The notes below the pieces were generated by a model. The model searched no databases, was not told the origin of the DNA, and saw only the letters and a program-made list of their open reading frames with translations. A stretch of DNA of 5,938 bases from Cyanobacteriota bacterium. Lineage in GTDB: Bacteria > Cyanobacteriota > Cyanobacteriia > PCC-6307 > Cyanobiaceae. The DNA lies in contig JAPLIF010000344.1 of NCBI GenBank assembly GCA_026389255.1, positions 1 to 5,938 of the forward strand, given 5' to 3'. How positions within the stretch are numbered: position 1 is the first letter of the stretch; the number at the start of each line of letters is the position of its first letter. A program made the position numbers and the translations under genes. This document shows, one piece after another, positions 1 to 4,874 of the stretch.

Positions 1-117
1 CACCAGCAAGGCGTCAGGCTTCAGGTGGTGCAACAGCTCATGGTCCTGGTGATTCCATTGGTCATGGATGTCCCCGGCAATCGCCAGCCTTAAAACCGAC
101 CGGGGGTCACTGGGCAC
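1..117 (-). CDS. Metallophosphoesterase-like protein, N-terminal part only
   Basis: Reading the minus strand from about 117 to the left edge gives 39 codons without a stop. The segment LAIAGDIHDQWNHQD is the classic first metal-binding block of calcineurin-like phosphoesterases (GDxH), followed by DHELLHHLKPDALLV, which leads towards the next metal site (usually GD, beyond the edge). The wording resembles a cyanobacterial metallophosphoesterase family (TIGR04168-like, from memory). The expected activity is hydrolysis of a phosphate mono- or diester with two bound metals; the substrate is unknown. The start is uncertain: a GTG at 115-117 puts nine residues before the conserved strand, and a TTG at 136-138 is an alternative. 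No in-frame ATG is visible close to the conserved block and no clear ribosome binding site was seen. The gene is divergent from nadA. Confidence 0.75.
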   Translation of the reverse strand, partial: MPSDPRSVLRLAIAGDIHDQWNHQDHELLHHLKPDALLV

Positions 118-191
118 GCCGATGGGGCAGAAGAACAACCAAATCCGTGAGTTCCTAAGGTGTATGCATCCTGCCTGAACCAGGGAGTCGC
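118..191. promoter_or_regulatory. Divergent intergenic region between metallophosphoesterase gene and nadA
   Basis: These 74 bases separate two divergently read genes, so promoters for both must lie here or inside the coding starts. I found no convincing -35/-10 pair on either strand. A GTATGCATC stretch at 162-170 is the most AT-rich spot. The role is inferred from position only. Confidence 0.35.
182..187 (+). promoter_or_regulatory. Ribosome binding site of nadA
   Basis: AGGGAG lies four bases before the ATG at 192 (AGGG alone is six bases away). It supports the 192 start and therefore translation of the repeat-coding N terminus, because no other ATG lies between 192 and the conserved NadA core. 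Confidence 0.5.
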
Positions 192-1229
192 ATGGTCTTT
201 ACCCAGACCGCAATCCCACAATCTTCGACCGGTCAGTCTTCCACCGGACAGTCTTCGACCGGACAGTCTTCGACCGGGCTGTCTTCGACCGGTGGCCCCC
301 CTGCGGCGGCCGATCTGCCCGCAGCGATCGCCGCGCTCAAGCAGCAAAAAAAGGCTGTAATCCTGGCCCACTATTACCAGGACAATGGGATTCAGGACAT
401 CGCCGACGTGATCGGCGATTCCCTGGAGCTGGCCCGCAAAGCCGCTACCACCGACGCCGAGGTCATCGTCTTCTGCGGGGTGCACTTTATGGCCGAAACC
501 GCCAAGATCCTGAATCCCGGCAAAACCGTGCTGTTGCCCGATCTGGAAGCGGGCTGCAGCCTGGCCGACAGCTGTCCCGCCGATGCTTTTGCCGCCTTTC
601 GGGCGATGCACCCAGACCATTACGTGATCAGCTACATCAACTGTTCGGCCGCCGTCAAAGCCCAGAGCGACCTGATCTGCACCAGCAGTAACGCCGTTCA
701 ACTCGTCCAACAACTTCCGCCCGACCAACCCATCCTGTTTGCCCCGGACGCCAACCTGGGGCGTTGGGTCGCCCGCCAGAGCGGTCGGCCGCTGACCCTC
801 TGGCCCGGCAGCTGCATCGTGCACGAAAGCTTCAGCGAAGAGGCTTTGCTGCGCCTCAAGCAGGAGCATCCCGACGCCGAAGTGATCGCCCATCCCGAAT
901 GCCAACAGCACCTACTGGATCTGGCGGATTTCATCGGCTCCACCAGCCGTCTCTTGAAACGGGCCGAAACCAGCGCGGCACCAGGCTTCATTGTGCTGAC
1001 CGAACCGGGCATCCTGCATCAGATGCGCCAGCGTGTTCCCCACAAACCCTTCTTTGAGGTGCCGGGGGCGGATGGTTGCAGTTGCAACGCCTGCCCTTAC
1101 ATGCGACTCAACTCTCTGGAGAAGCTGTGGAGCTGCTTGCAGCACGGCCAACCGGCCCTTGATCTCGACGAGGACCTGCGCCGCCGCGCCTTGGTGCCGA
1201 TCGAACGCATGCTGGCCCTGAGCGCTTAA
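192..1229 (+). CDS. nadA: Quinolinate synthase (NadA)
   Basis: The 345-residue product is quinolinate synthase, the cytoplasmic [4Fe-4S] enzyme that condenses iminoaspartate (from NadB) with dihydroxyacetone phosphate to quinolinate in de novo NAD synthesis. The three cluster ligands are recognisable by alignment from memory with E. coli C113, C200 and C297: C122 in [10 protein letters not shown]208 in WPGSCIVH and C301 in CNACPYM. Other family blocks are AHYYQ (59-63), GDSLELAR (75-82), FMAETAKIL (99-107), TSSNA (164-168), HPEC (234-237) and GSTS (249-252). The conserved core begins near residue 41. Residues 1-40 are a non-conserved extension, of which 11-35 are five pentapeptide repeats of SSTGQ type. 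The ATG at 192 has a ribosome binding site and no later ATG precedes the core. The TAA stop lies within TTAA, shared with the convergent pgsA-like gene. Identity is very secure; the function of the extension is unknown. Confidence 0.96.
   Translation: MVFTQTAIPQSSTGQSSTGQSSTGQSSTGLSSTGGPPAAADLPAAIAALKQQKKAVILAHYYQDNGIQDIADVIGDSLELARKAATTDAEVIVFCGVHFMAETAKILNPGKTVLLPDLEAGCSLADSCPADAFAAFRAMHPDHYVISYINCSAAVKAQSDLICTSSNAVQLVQQLPPDQPILFAPDANLGRWVARQSGRPLTLWPGSCIVHESFSEEALLRLKQEHPDAEVIAHPECQQHLLDLADFIGSTSRLLKRAETSAAPGFIVLTEPGILHQMRQRVPHKPFFEVPGADGCSCNACPYMRLNSLEKLWSCLQHGQPALDLDEDLRRRALVPIERMLALSA
222..296 (+). repeat. Five tandem 15-bp repeats in nadA coding for SSTG(Q/L/G)
   Basis: Five head-to-tail copies of a 15-bp unit start at 222, 237, 252, 267 and 282. 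The consensus is TCTTCGACCGGACAG. Copy 2 differs at one base (TCC for TCG); copies 1, 4 and 5 differ only in the last four positions. The period is a multiple of three, so a change in copy number keeps nadA in frame. The units encode [20 protein letters not shown] and SSTGG. The near-identity at silent positions points to recent expansion by slippage or unequal recombination rather than selection on protein alone. Confidence 0.93.
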
Positions 1230-1789
1230 CCGGACCCAGCTTCAGGGGCCTGGAGATAGCTGAGCGCCGAAACCAGGGCCAACAGCAACGAGGGCCAGAA
1301 CAGCCACCAGCCCAGGCGCCACAACTGGGGAGCCAGGGGCCAGGCGGCGGGCCAGACCATCAACAGCAGGCTGGCGAACTGGAGCACGGTCTTGGCCTTG
1401 CCCGTCAGCGAAGCCGGACCGCCGCTTCCCTGGCCGGCACGCCAACCCGAAATCAGCAACTCCCTGGCCAGCAGCAGCCAGACGGCCGGCAGGGGCAGCC
1501 GGCCCTGGGCGGCCAGCCAAAGCAGGGGGGCGCTGATGAAAATTTTGTCGGTCAGGGGGTCGAGCCGGGCCCCCCACACCGACCCCCCCCCAGAGCGACG
1601 GGCCAGCATGCCATCGGCGGCATCGGTGAACCCGCCGAACAGCAACAGCAGCCAGGCCAAGGCGGCCTGGTCGGCCCCCAGGGCCAGCAACAGAGGCAGG
1701 CCCAGGCAGGCCCGCAGGATTGTCAGGAAGTCGGCGAGGCGGCGCAGGACAAGCAAACCCAGGGAAGACTCACCATCCTGCCCCGCCAC
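1226..1789 (-). CDS. pgsA: CDP-diacylglycerol--glycerol-3-phosphate 3-phosphatidyltransferase (PgsA-like)
   Basis: The 187-residue integral membrane protein carries the complete CDP-alcohol phosphatidyltransferase signature D-G-x2-A-R-x8-G-x3-D-x3-D: D59, G60, A63, R64, G73, D77 and D81, with the extra family aspartate at D56. Length, the [10 protein letters not shown] block (108-117) and GKAKT (130-134) fit PgsA better than phosphatidylserine or cardiolipin synthases. It would transfer the phosphatidyl group of CDP-diacylglycerol to glycerol-3-phosphate, giving phosphatidylglycerophosphate, the precursor of phosphatidylglycerol, which is needed for photosystem assembly in cyanobacteria. Hydrophobic stretches lie near 31-53, 84-108, 136-152 and 158-177. 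The start is GTG at 1787-1789, chosen because no in-frame ATG lies upstream nearby and the conserved [11 protein letters not shown] begins at residue 16; the ribosome binding site is weak. It converges with nadA with a 4-bp overlap and diverges from the CBS gene. Confidence 0.9.
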   Translation of the reverse strand: MAGQDGESSLGLLVLRRLADFLTILRACLGLPLLLALGADQAALAWLLLLFGGFTDAADGMLARRSGGGSVWGARLDPLTDKIFISAPLLWLAAQGRLPLPAVWLLLARELLISGWRAGQGSGGPASLTGKAKTVLQFASLLLMVWPAAWPLAPQLWRLGWWLFWPSLLLALVSALSYLQAPEAGSG

Positions 1790-1863
1790 CCCACTGCCAT
1801 CAACCGGAGGGAGCCATGGGCAGGGTCCCCTAAGAATGGACGGATGCCACCCGAAATTGGCCC
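1790..1863. promoter_or_regulatory. Divergent intergenic region between pgsA-like and CBS genes
   Basis: This 74-base gap must hold upstream signals for both genes. Apart from a weak AAGAAT (-10-like, 1832-1837) on the plus strand, without a matching -35 box, I see no strong promoter or inverted repeat. The plus-strand ATGs at 1815 and 1836 are out of frame with the CBS gene. Assignment is by position. Confidence 0.3.
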
Positions 1864-2331
1864 ATGATCGCCCAGGCCCTCGTCAACGACGTCATGAGCA
1901 CCCCGCTGCGGAGTGTGGGGGTCGACACGCCCCTGCAGGAGGCGGTCCAGCTGATGAGCGATCACCACATCAGTGGTCTGCCGGTGCTGGATGGGGACGG
2001 AAAGCTGGTGGGTGAATTAACCGAACAGCAGTTGATGGTGCGGGAGAGCGGCCTCGACACCGGTCCCTATGTGATGCTCCTCGATGCGGTCATCTACCTG
2101 CGTAATCCCCTCAGCTGGGATCGCCAAGTGCATCAGGTGCTGGGCAGTCGGGTCGCCGATTTGATGGGCACCCACCCCCATACGATTGCCAGCGGCACCC
2201 CCCTGACGACCGCAGCCAAACAACTGCATGACAACAGCACCCAGAGGCTGTTCGTGCTGGATGACGTCTCCCAGGTGGTGGGCGTCCTGACCCGCGGCGA
2301 TGTGGTGCGGGCCCTGGCCGACCAGGGCTAG
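1864..2331 (+). CDS. Two-CBS-domain protein
   Basis: The 155-residue soluble protein consists almost only of a CBS pair (Bateman module). CBS1 spans about residues 7-60 (VNDVMSTPLRSV, HHISGLPVLDGDGKLVGELTE). CBS2 spans about 97-153 (VADLMGTHPHTI, THR-QRLFVLDD region, GVLTRGDVVRAL). They are joined by an approximately 36-residue linker rich in conserved-looking residues (GPYVMLLDAVIYLRNPLSW). CBS pairs bind adenosine nucleotides such as AMP, ATP or SAM and act as energy or ligand sensors, usually on a partner protein. CBS2 has the ribose-binding T-x-x-D motif (TRGD, 143-146); the matching CBS1 position reads TEQQ and lacks the aspartate, so binding may be one-sided. Proteins of this layout are widespread in cyanobacteria (recalled, not searched). 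The ATG at 1864 is the first in frame; no strong ribosome binding site precedes it. The TAG stop sits in CTAG, shared with the convergent gene. The partner is unknown. Confidence 0.9.
   Translation: MIAQALVNDVMSTPLRSVGVDTPLQEAVQLMSDHHISGLPVLDGDGKLVGELTEQQLMVRESGLDTGPYVMLLDAVIYLRNPLSWDRQVHQVLGSRVADLMGTHPHTIASGTPLTTAAKQLHDNSTQRLFVLDDVSQVVGVLTRGDVVRALADQG
2311..2328. terminator. Perfect hairpin at the CBS gene 3' end, possible bidirectional terminator
   Basis: GCCCTGG (2311-2317), a CCGA loop (2318-2321) and CCAGGGC (2322-2328) form a perfect 7-bp, GC-rich stem ending at the shared stop palindrome. A second small stem, GGGCC/GGCCC with a 3-base loop, follows at 2338-2350. Neither has a T tract, so a standard intrinsic terminator is not shown. 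Position between two convergent genes makes a role in 3' end formation or RNA stability plausible. In GC-rich coding DNA such a stem may also be chance. Confidence 0.3.
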
Positions 2332-4079
2332 GGAGTTGGGCCACCGGCCCCTGACCCGGCGGGCAGGGCCGGCAGGGGAGGGGGCGGCAGCGGCGGCAAA
2401 GGCAGCACCGGTAAGGGGGGCGGCCCGCGCCGCTCGCTCCTCGGGGCCGACGCGTCCGTTGACCGTCGCACCTCGGGGGCCGGGGACTCGGCCCGGGGCG
2501 AAGGGGCGGCCGGGGCCGGCGTCGGAGGGCTGGATCGGGGCGCCGAGGTCCCTGGGGCCGGCAACACCGGGGCCGGCGGATCGCCCGACCCCGCCCCGGA
2601 TCGCTCCGAACTGGGACGGTCCTGGCCTGAACGGTCCCGGGGGGCGGGGGAGGCTTCGGGTTTGGCAGGGTCCGGCTGGATGGGCGAATTGTCCCGGGGG
2701 GACGGCTCATCTGGAGCGGCCTGGGGGACGGCTGGCTGCGGCTGGGAGCGGGAACCATTGCCGTCGGATTCGCCGGAGGGCAGGGAAGGGGCCTCGGGGG
2801 ATGCCTGCAACTCGCTGTGCTGACGCTGTTGGACCGGCTGGGGATCGGCGGTGATCACCGGCTCACGCATCGGCGCCCCCTGGACCGAGGGCTTGACCTG
2901 GCGGCCCGATCGGGGAGCCCACACCAAGCGGGCCAGGGGATCGACCACTTGATCCATCAGGCGGTTCACACCGGCCAGGCCGTGATCAAGGACGGCACCC
3001 CCCAACTGACTGACGCAGGTGCTGAAACTGCCGCAGCCCTGGTGGGGCAAATGGCGGGACACCACACCCAGCAGCGAACCCTGCAGCGGCAGGCTGCGTT
3101 GACTCAGGCGGAGCATGTAGGGAACATGCACAAAGCTTGTGGCGCCGCCACTGATCCAGTTGGCGTCTTCTTCACTGAATCCCTTGTATCCAGGGATGAT
3201 AAAACGACTCTTGGAGGCGTGATCCGGGAGATAGGCGGCCACCATGCCGTGGCGGCGGGCCAGATCCTTGGTCTGCTCAAGGGTGAGACCATCGCGGCTC
3301 ATCAAGGCCTCTAGCCTGCCATCGGGCAGCAGGCCGATCACGATGCGAATACGGGGCAGAAAGTAGCGAATCTGCTGGCCCATGCTGATGCTATAGGCGC
3401 CGCGATTACTTTCTGGTGCAGTATGGGTGTCGTTGTAGAGACTATGGAGACCGCCAATAAAAGTATCGAATTCCTTCTCACGGTCTGCGGTCAGTTCGCC
3501 AAAGCCAAATTCAACGCTGCCATCATGGCGAATGCCAATGAAGGCCCGCTGACGGGAGGCGGTGCGATTATCGCCCCGCCAGACGCGATCCCCCAACTTG
3601 AGATCACCCAAGGGCACGGTGATTTCGCTGCCATCATCGCCAACATGGCGCTCATACATGGGCCCCGAAAGGTAGGCCAGGGCCCCACGATCGGAGAACG
3701 CTTCGTTTTCCCGGTCCCAGCCCTCGAAAAGATCGAAGCGCACCTGGCGGGGATCCATGGCCAGGCCGAAGGTCTCCGGATCGGTGCGATAGACAAAACC
3801 ACGACTTTCGGTGACGGCAGCACCGGCCTGATCGGACCGGCGCTTCGAAGACGGCTGGGGCAACCAGGGGGCCACGGTGATGGCCCCTGCCACGACGGCT
3901 AGGCCGATCAGCCAGGGACGCCAACGGGGTCCCCGGGGCGGCCGGGCAGGGCGCTCGCGCTTGGTCTCAAGCCGTTCTCCTGTCCCATTGGCAGGGGCTG
4001 GGGCGGAATTCTTGCGAAACCGAGAACGGGATGATGGAGTCGCAGGGCGAGCCGTAGTGGACGGGCGGTTCTTCAACAC
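2328..4079 (-). CDS. Membrane-anchored protein with divergent phosphodiester-glycosidase-like domain and proline-rich tail
   Basis: With a GTG start at 4077-4079 the product has 583 residues. Order: basic, disordered N terminus (1-52); one hydrophobic helix (about 53-73, WLIGLAVVAGAITVAPWL); a globular domain (about 93-328); a linker holding two cysteines (C349, C355); and a proline/serine/alanine-rich tail (about 392-583). The basic flank before the helix predicts N-in topology, placing the bulk in the periplasm or lumen. The globular part has the strand rhythm of the NAGPA-type phosphodiester glycosidase fold: GALAYLSGPMYE (132-143), QRAFIGIRHDGSVEFGFGE (177-195), IRIVIGLLPDGRLEAL (244-259), then GLTLEQTKDLARRHG. 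The usual DGGGS catalytic loop is replaced by YLPDHASKSRFIIPG, so activity is doubtful and the family call is tentative. The open frame continues to 4313, but that part overlaps GST and is low-complexity. A TTG at 4074-4076 is an equal alternative start. It converges with the CBS gene and follows GST by 97 bp. The exact function is not recognised. Confidence 0.75.
   Translation of the reverse strand: MLKNRPSTTARPATPSSRSRFRKNSAPAPANGTGERLETKRERPARPPRGPRWRPWLIGLAVVAGAITVAPWLPQPSSKRRSDQAGAAVTESRGFVYRTDPETFGLAMDPRQVRFDLFEGWDRENEAFSDRGALAYLSGPMYERHVGDDGSEITVPLGDLKLGDRVWRGDNRTASRQRAFIGIRHDGSVEFGFGELTADREKEFDTFIGGLHSLYNDTHTAPESNRGAYSISMGQQIRYFLPRIRIVIGLLPDGRLEALMSRDGLTLEQTKDLARRHGMVAAYLPDHASKSRFIIPGYKGFSEEDANWISGGATSFVHVPYMLRLSQRSLPLQGSLLGVVSRHLPHQGCGSFSTCVSQLGGAVLDHGLAGVNRLMDQVVDPLARLVWAPRSGRQVKPSVQGAPMREPVITADPQPVQQRQHSELQASPEAPSLPSGESDGNGSRSQPQPAVPQAAPDEPSPRDNSPIQPDPAKPEASPAPRDRSGQDRPSSERSGAGSGDPPAPVLPAPGTSAPRSSPPTPAPAAPSPRAESPAPEVRRSTDASAPRSERRGPPPLPVLPLPPLPPPPLPALPAGSGAGGPTP
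2331..2906 (-). other. Proline-rich low-complexity tail-coding region
   Basis: This stretch encodes about the last 192 residues of the gene ending at 2328. It is dominated by P, S, A, R, E and D, with repeated PAP, SP and PxxP patterns, and ends in an almost pure proline/leucine block (GPPPLPVLPLPPLPP) and a GSGAGG-type terminus. No folded domain is evident. Both strands stay open in other frames because of the extreme GC bias; those frames are not taken as genes. The tail could be a wall-spanning or protein-binding extension outside the cytoplasm. Confidence 0.7.
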
Positions 4080-4102
4080 GCGGACCGCGCTCGCAATTCC
4101 AT
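4073..4102 (-). CDS. Possible 9-codon leader ORF before the proline-rich-tail gene
   Basis: An ATG at 4100-4102 opens a nine-residue frame, MELRARSAC, ending with TGA at 4073-4075. A purine-rich GGAGAGGTGAAG (minus strand, 4112-4123) lies upstream; its GGTGA end is 11 bases from this ATG. It is the best ribosome binding site in the gap. The stop overlaps the GTG/TTG start codons of the long gene (GTGTTGA), the geometry of translational coupling. It may equally be a chance ORF, or a sign that the true start of the long gene involves a frameshift relative to this ATG. No homology is claimed. Confidence 0.25.
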   Translation of the reverse strand: MELRARSAC

Positions 4103-4176
4103 GGGGGCAAGCTTCACCTCTCCACCCTAAGAACGTCAAGGCCGATGCCTGCGCCAGGGACAGCGCCCGAGCCGTC

Positions 4177-4809
4177 TCACCGCGATCCCATCGCCTCTTT
4201 GTAGGCGGGCCGCTGGGTGGTGGCCTCAATGCTGGCCTGGACGGCGGCATAGGGACTGAGGTCGACGCCGCTACAGAACATCGGCAAATAGGCGAGGTAG
4301 GACTGGACGGCACAATCGGCCGCCCCCCAGGGCACCGGGCCCCAGGACCCTGGGCCGCCGGTCCCCGAAAGCAGGCTGGTGTCCTGGTGGCTGAGGCGGT
4401 CGTTCAGCACCGCCAGCTGGCGGGCCAGGTCGTCAGGACGGTCGGCGGCCTGGAACATCGCCGGCCCCAGGGTGGCATTGGCATACACAACCCACTGCTG
4501 GGAGAGGGACCGCAGGGCGGCGGCCCGGCCGGGATCGCCAGCAAATTCAACCCCGTAATTTTCGGCCAGATGCAACAGAATCGCCCCACTTTCGGCCAGT
4601 TTCAGGGGGCCGCCATCGGGTCCCTGAAAGGCGTCATCGACAAGGGCCGGCACCTTGCCAAAGGGGTTGATGGCCAGAAATGACTCCTGACGATGCTCAC
4701 CCGCCTGCATATCCAGGGTCTGGGAATGGCAGGGGATGCCCTTCTCCTTGAGATACCAGAGGACCATGGAGGCACGGCTGCGGGCACCGCCGTAAAGAGT
4801 CAAGGCCAT
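4177..4809 (-). CDS. Glutathione S-transferase family protein
   Basis: The 210-residue cytoplasmic protein has the two-domain GST layout. The N-terminal thioredoxin-like domain (1-85) begins LTLYGGARSRASMVLWYLKEKG, with Y6, S11 and S14 as candidate glutathione-activating residues. It continues to NPFGKVPAL with the cis-proline P54 and then the glutathione-binding ESGAI (E73, S74). The all-helical C-terminal domain (about 95-205) contains WGAADCAV with the usual buried N-cap aspartate (D165). A glycine/proline-rich insert (150-160) precedes that motif. It would conjugate or reduce substrates with glutathione, in detoxification or oxidative stress; the substrate is unknown. The ATG at 4809 is preferred because homologues recalled from cyanobacteria start with MxLTLYGGARSR and because a -10-like GATAAT lies just upstream. 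ATGs at 4836 and 4863 are in frame but would put the first inside that box. It is co-oriented with the gene ending at 2328, with a 97-bp gap in between. Confidence 0.9.
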   Translation of the reverse strand: MALTLYGGARSRASMVLWYLKEKGIPCHSQTLDMQAGEHRQESFLAINPFGKVPALVDDAFQGPDGGPLKLAESGAILLHLAENYGVEFAGDPGRAAALRSLSQQWVVYANATLGPAMFQAADRPDDLARQLAVLNDRLSHQDTSLLSGTGGPGSWGPVPWGAADCAVQSYLAYLPMFCSGVDLSPYAAVQASIEATTQRPAYKEAMGSR

Positions 4810-4834
4810 GGCCAACAAAAGAGATTCAGACGCC

Positions 4835-4863
4835 ATTATCGGCGCCCACAATGGGCTGACCAA
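4835..4863 (-). promoter_or_regulatory. Candidate promoter for the GST gene
   Basis: On the minus strand GATAAT (4840-4835, five of six bases matching TATAAT) is preceded, after a 17-base spacer, by TTGGTC (4863-4858; only the TTG agrees with TTGACA). Transcription would begin near 4828, leaving a leader of about 18 bases before the ATG at 4809. The spacing is ideal but the -35 box is weak. No operator or known regulator site is apparent. Confidence 0.4.
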
Positions 4864-4868
4864 GGGGG
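4862..4868 (+). promoter_or_regulatory. Ribosome binding site of the AAA+/Fe-S fusion gene
   Basis: AAGGGGG ends six bases before the ATG at 4875 and differs from AAGGAGG at one base. It supports 4875 as the start rather than the later in-frame ATG at residue 27. It overlaps the weak -35 box of the divergent GST promoter candidate. Confidence 0.5.
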
Positions 4869-4874
4869 CCCCTG

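Noticed and set aside
222..296. CRISPR-like direct repeats
   Set aside because: Units are 15 bp, directly adjacent without spacers and in frame inside nadA, so this is a coding minisatellite.
160..360. Small plus-strand ORF over the repeat, in another frame from nadA
   Set aside because: It exists only because the 15-bp repeat is open in several frames; it lacks a ribosome binding site and any conserved feature.
90..911. Long minus-strand open frame opposite nadA
   Set aside because: It is fully antisense to an unmistakable nadA; its glycine/arginine-rich product has no recognisable domain and reads the tandem repeat as RRLSG units. GC bias explains its length.
2111..2758. Second minus-strand frame over the tail and CBS gene
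   Set aside because: Its product is almost only P, R and S and it overlaps the CBS gene; it is a GC-driven shadow frame.
2300..2854. Plus-strand open frame opposite the proline-rich tail
   Set aside because: It starts within the CBS gene and is composed of G/R/A/P low-complexity sequence, the complement of proline codons. The minus frame is continuous with a membrane and globular domain and is preferred.
2817..3902. Two plus-strand open frames (2817-3314, 3423-3902)
   Set aside because: They lie antisense to the coherent extracytoplasmic domain of the minus gene and show no domain of their own.
4080..4313. N-terminal extension of the long minus gene up to an ATG-like start at 4313
   Set aside because: It would overlap the GST coding region by about 137 bp in another frame and adds only low-complexity sequence; a start near 4079 leaves a normal gap.
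4810..4863. Longer GST starting at ATG 4836 or at 4863
   Set aside because: The extra residues are not part of the GST fold, no ribosome binding site supports them, and the 4836 ATG lies within the best -10 candidate.
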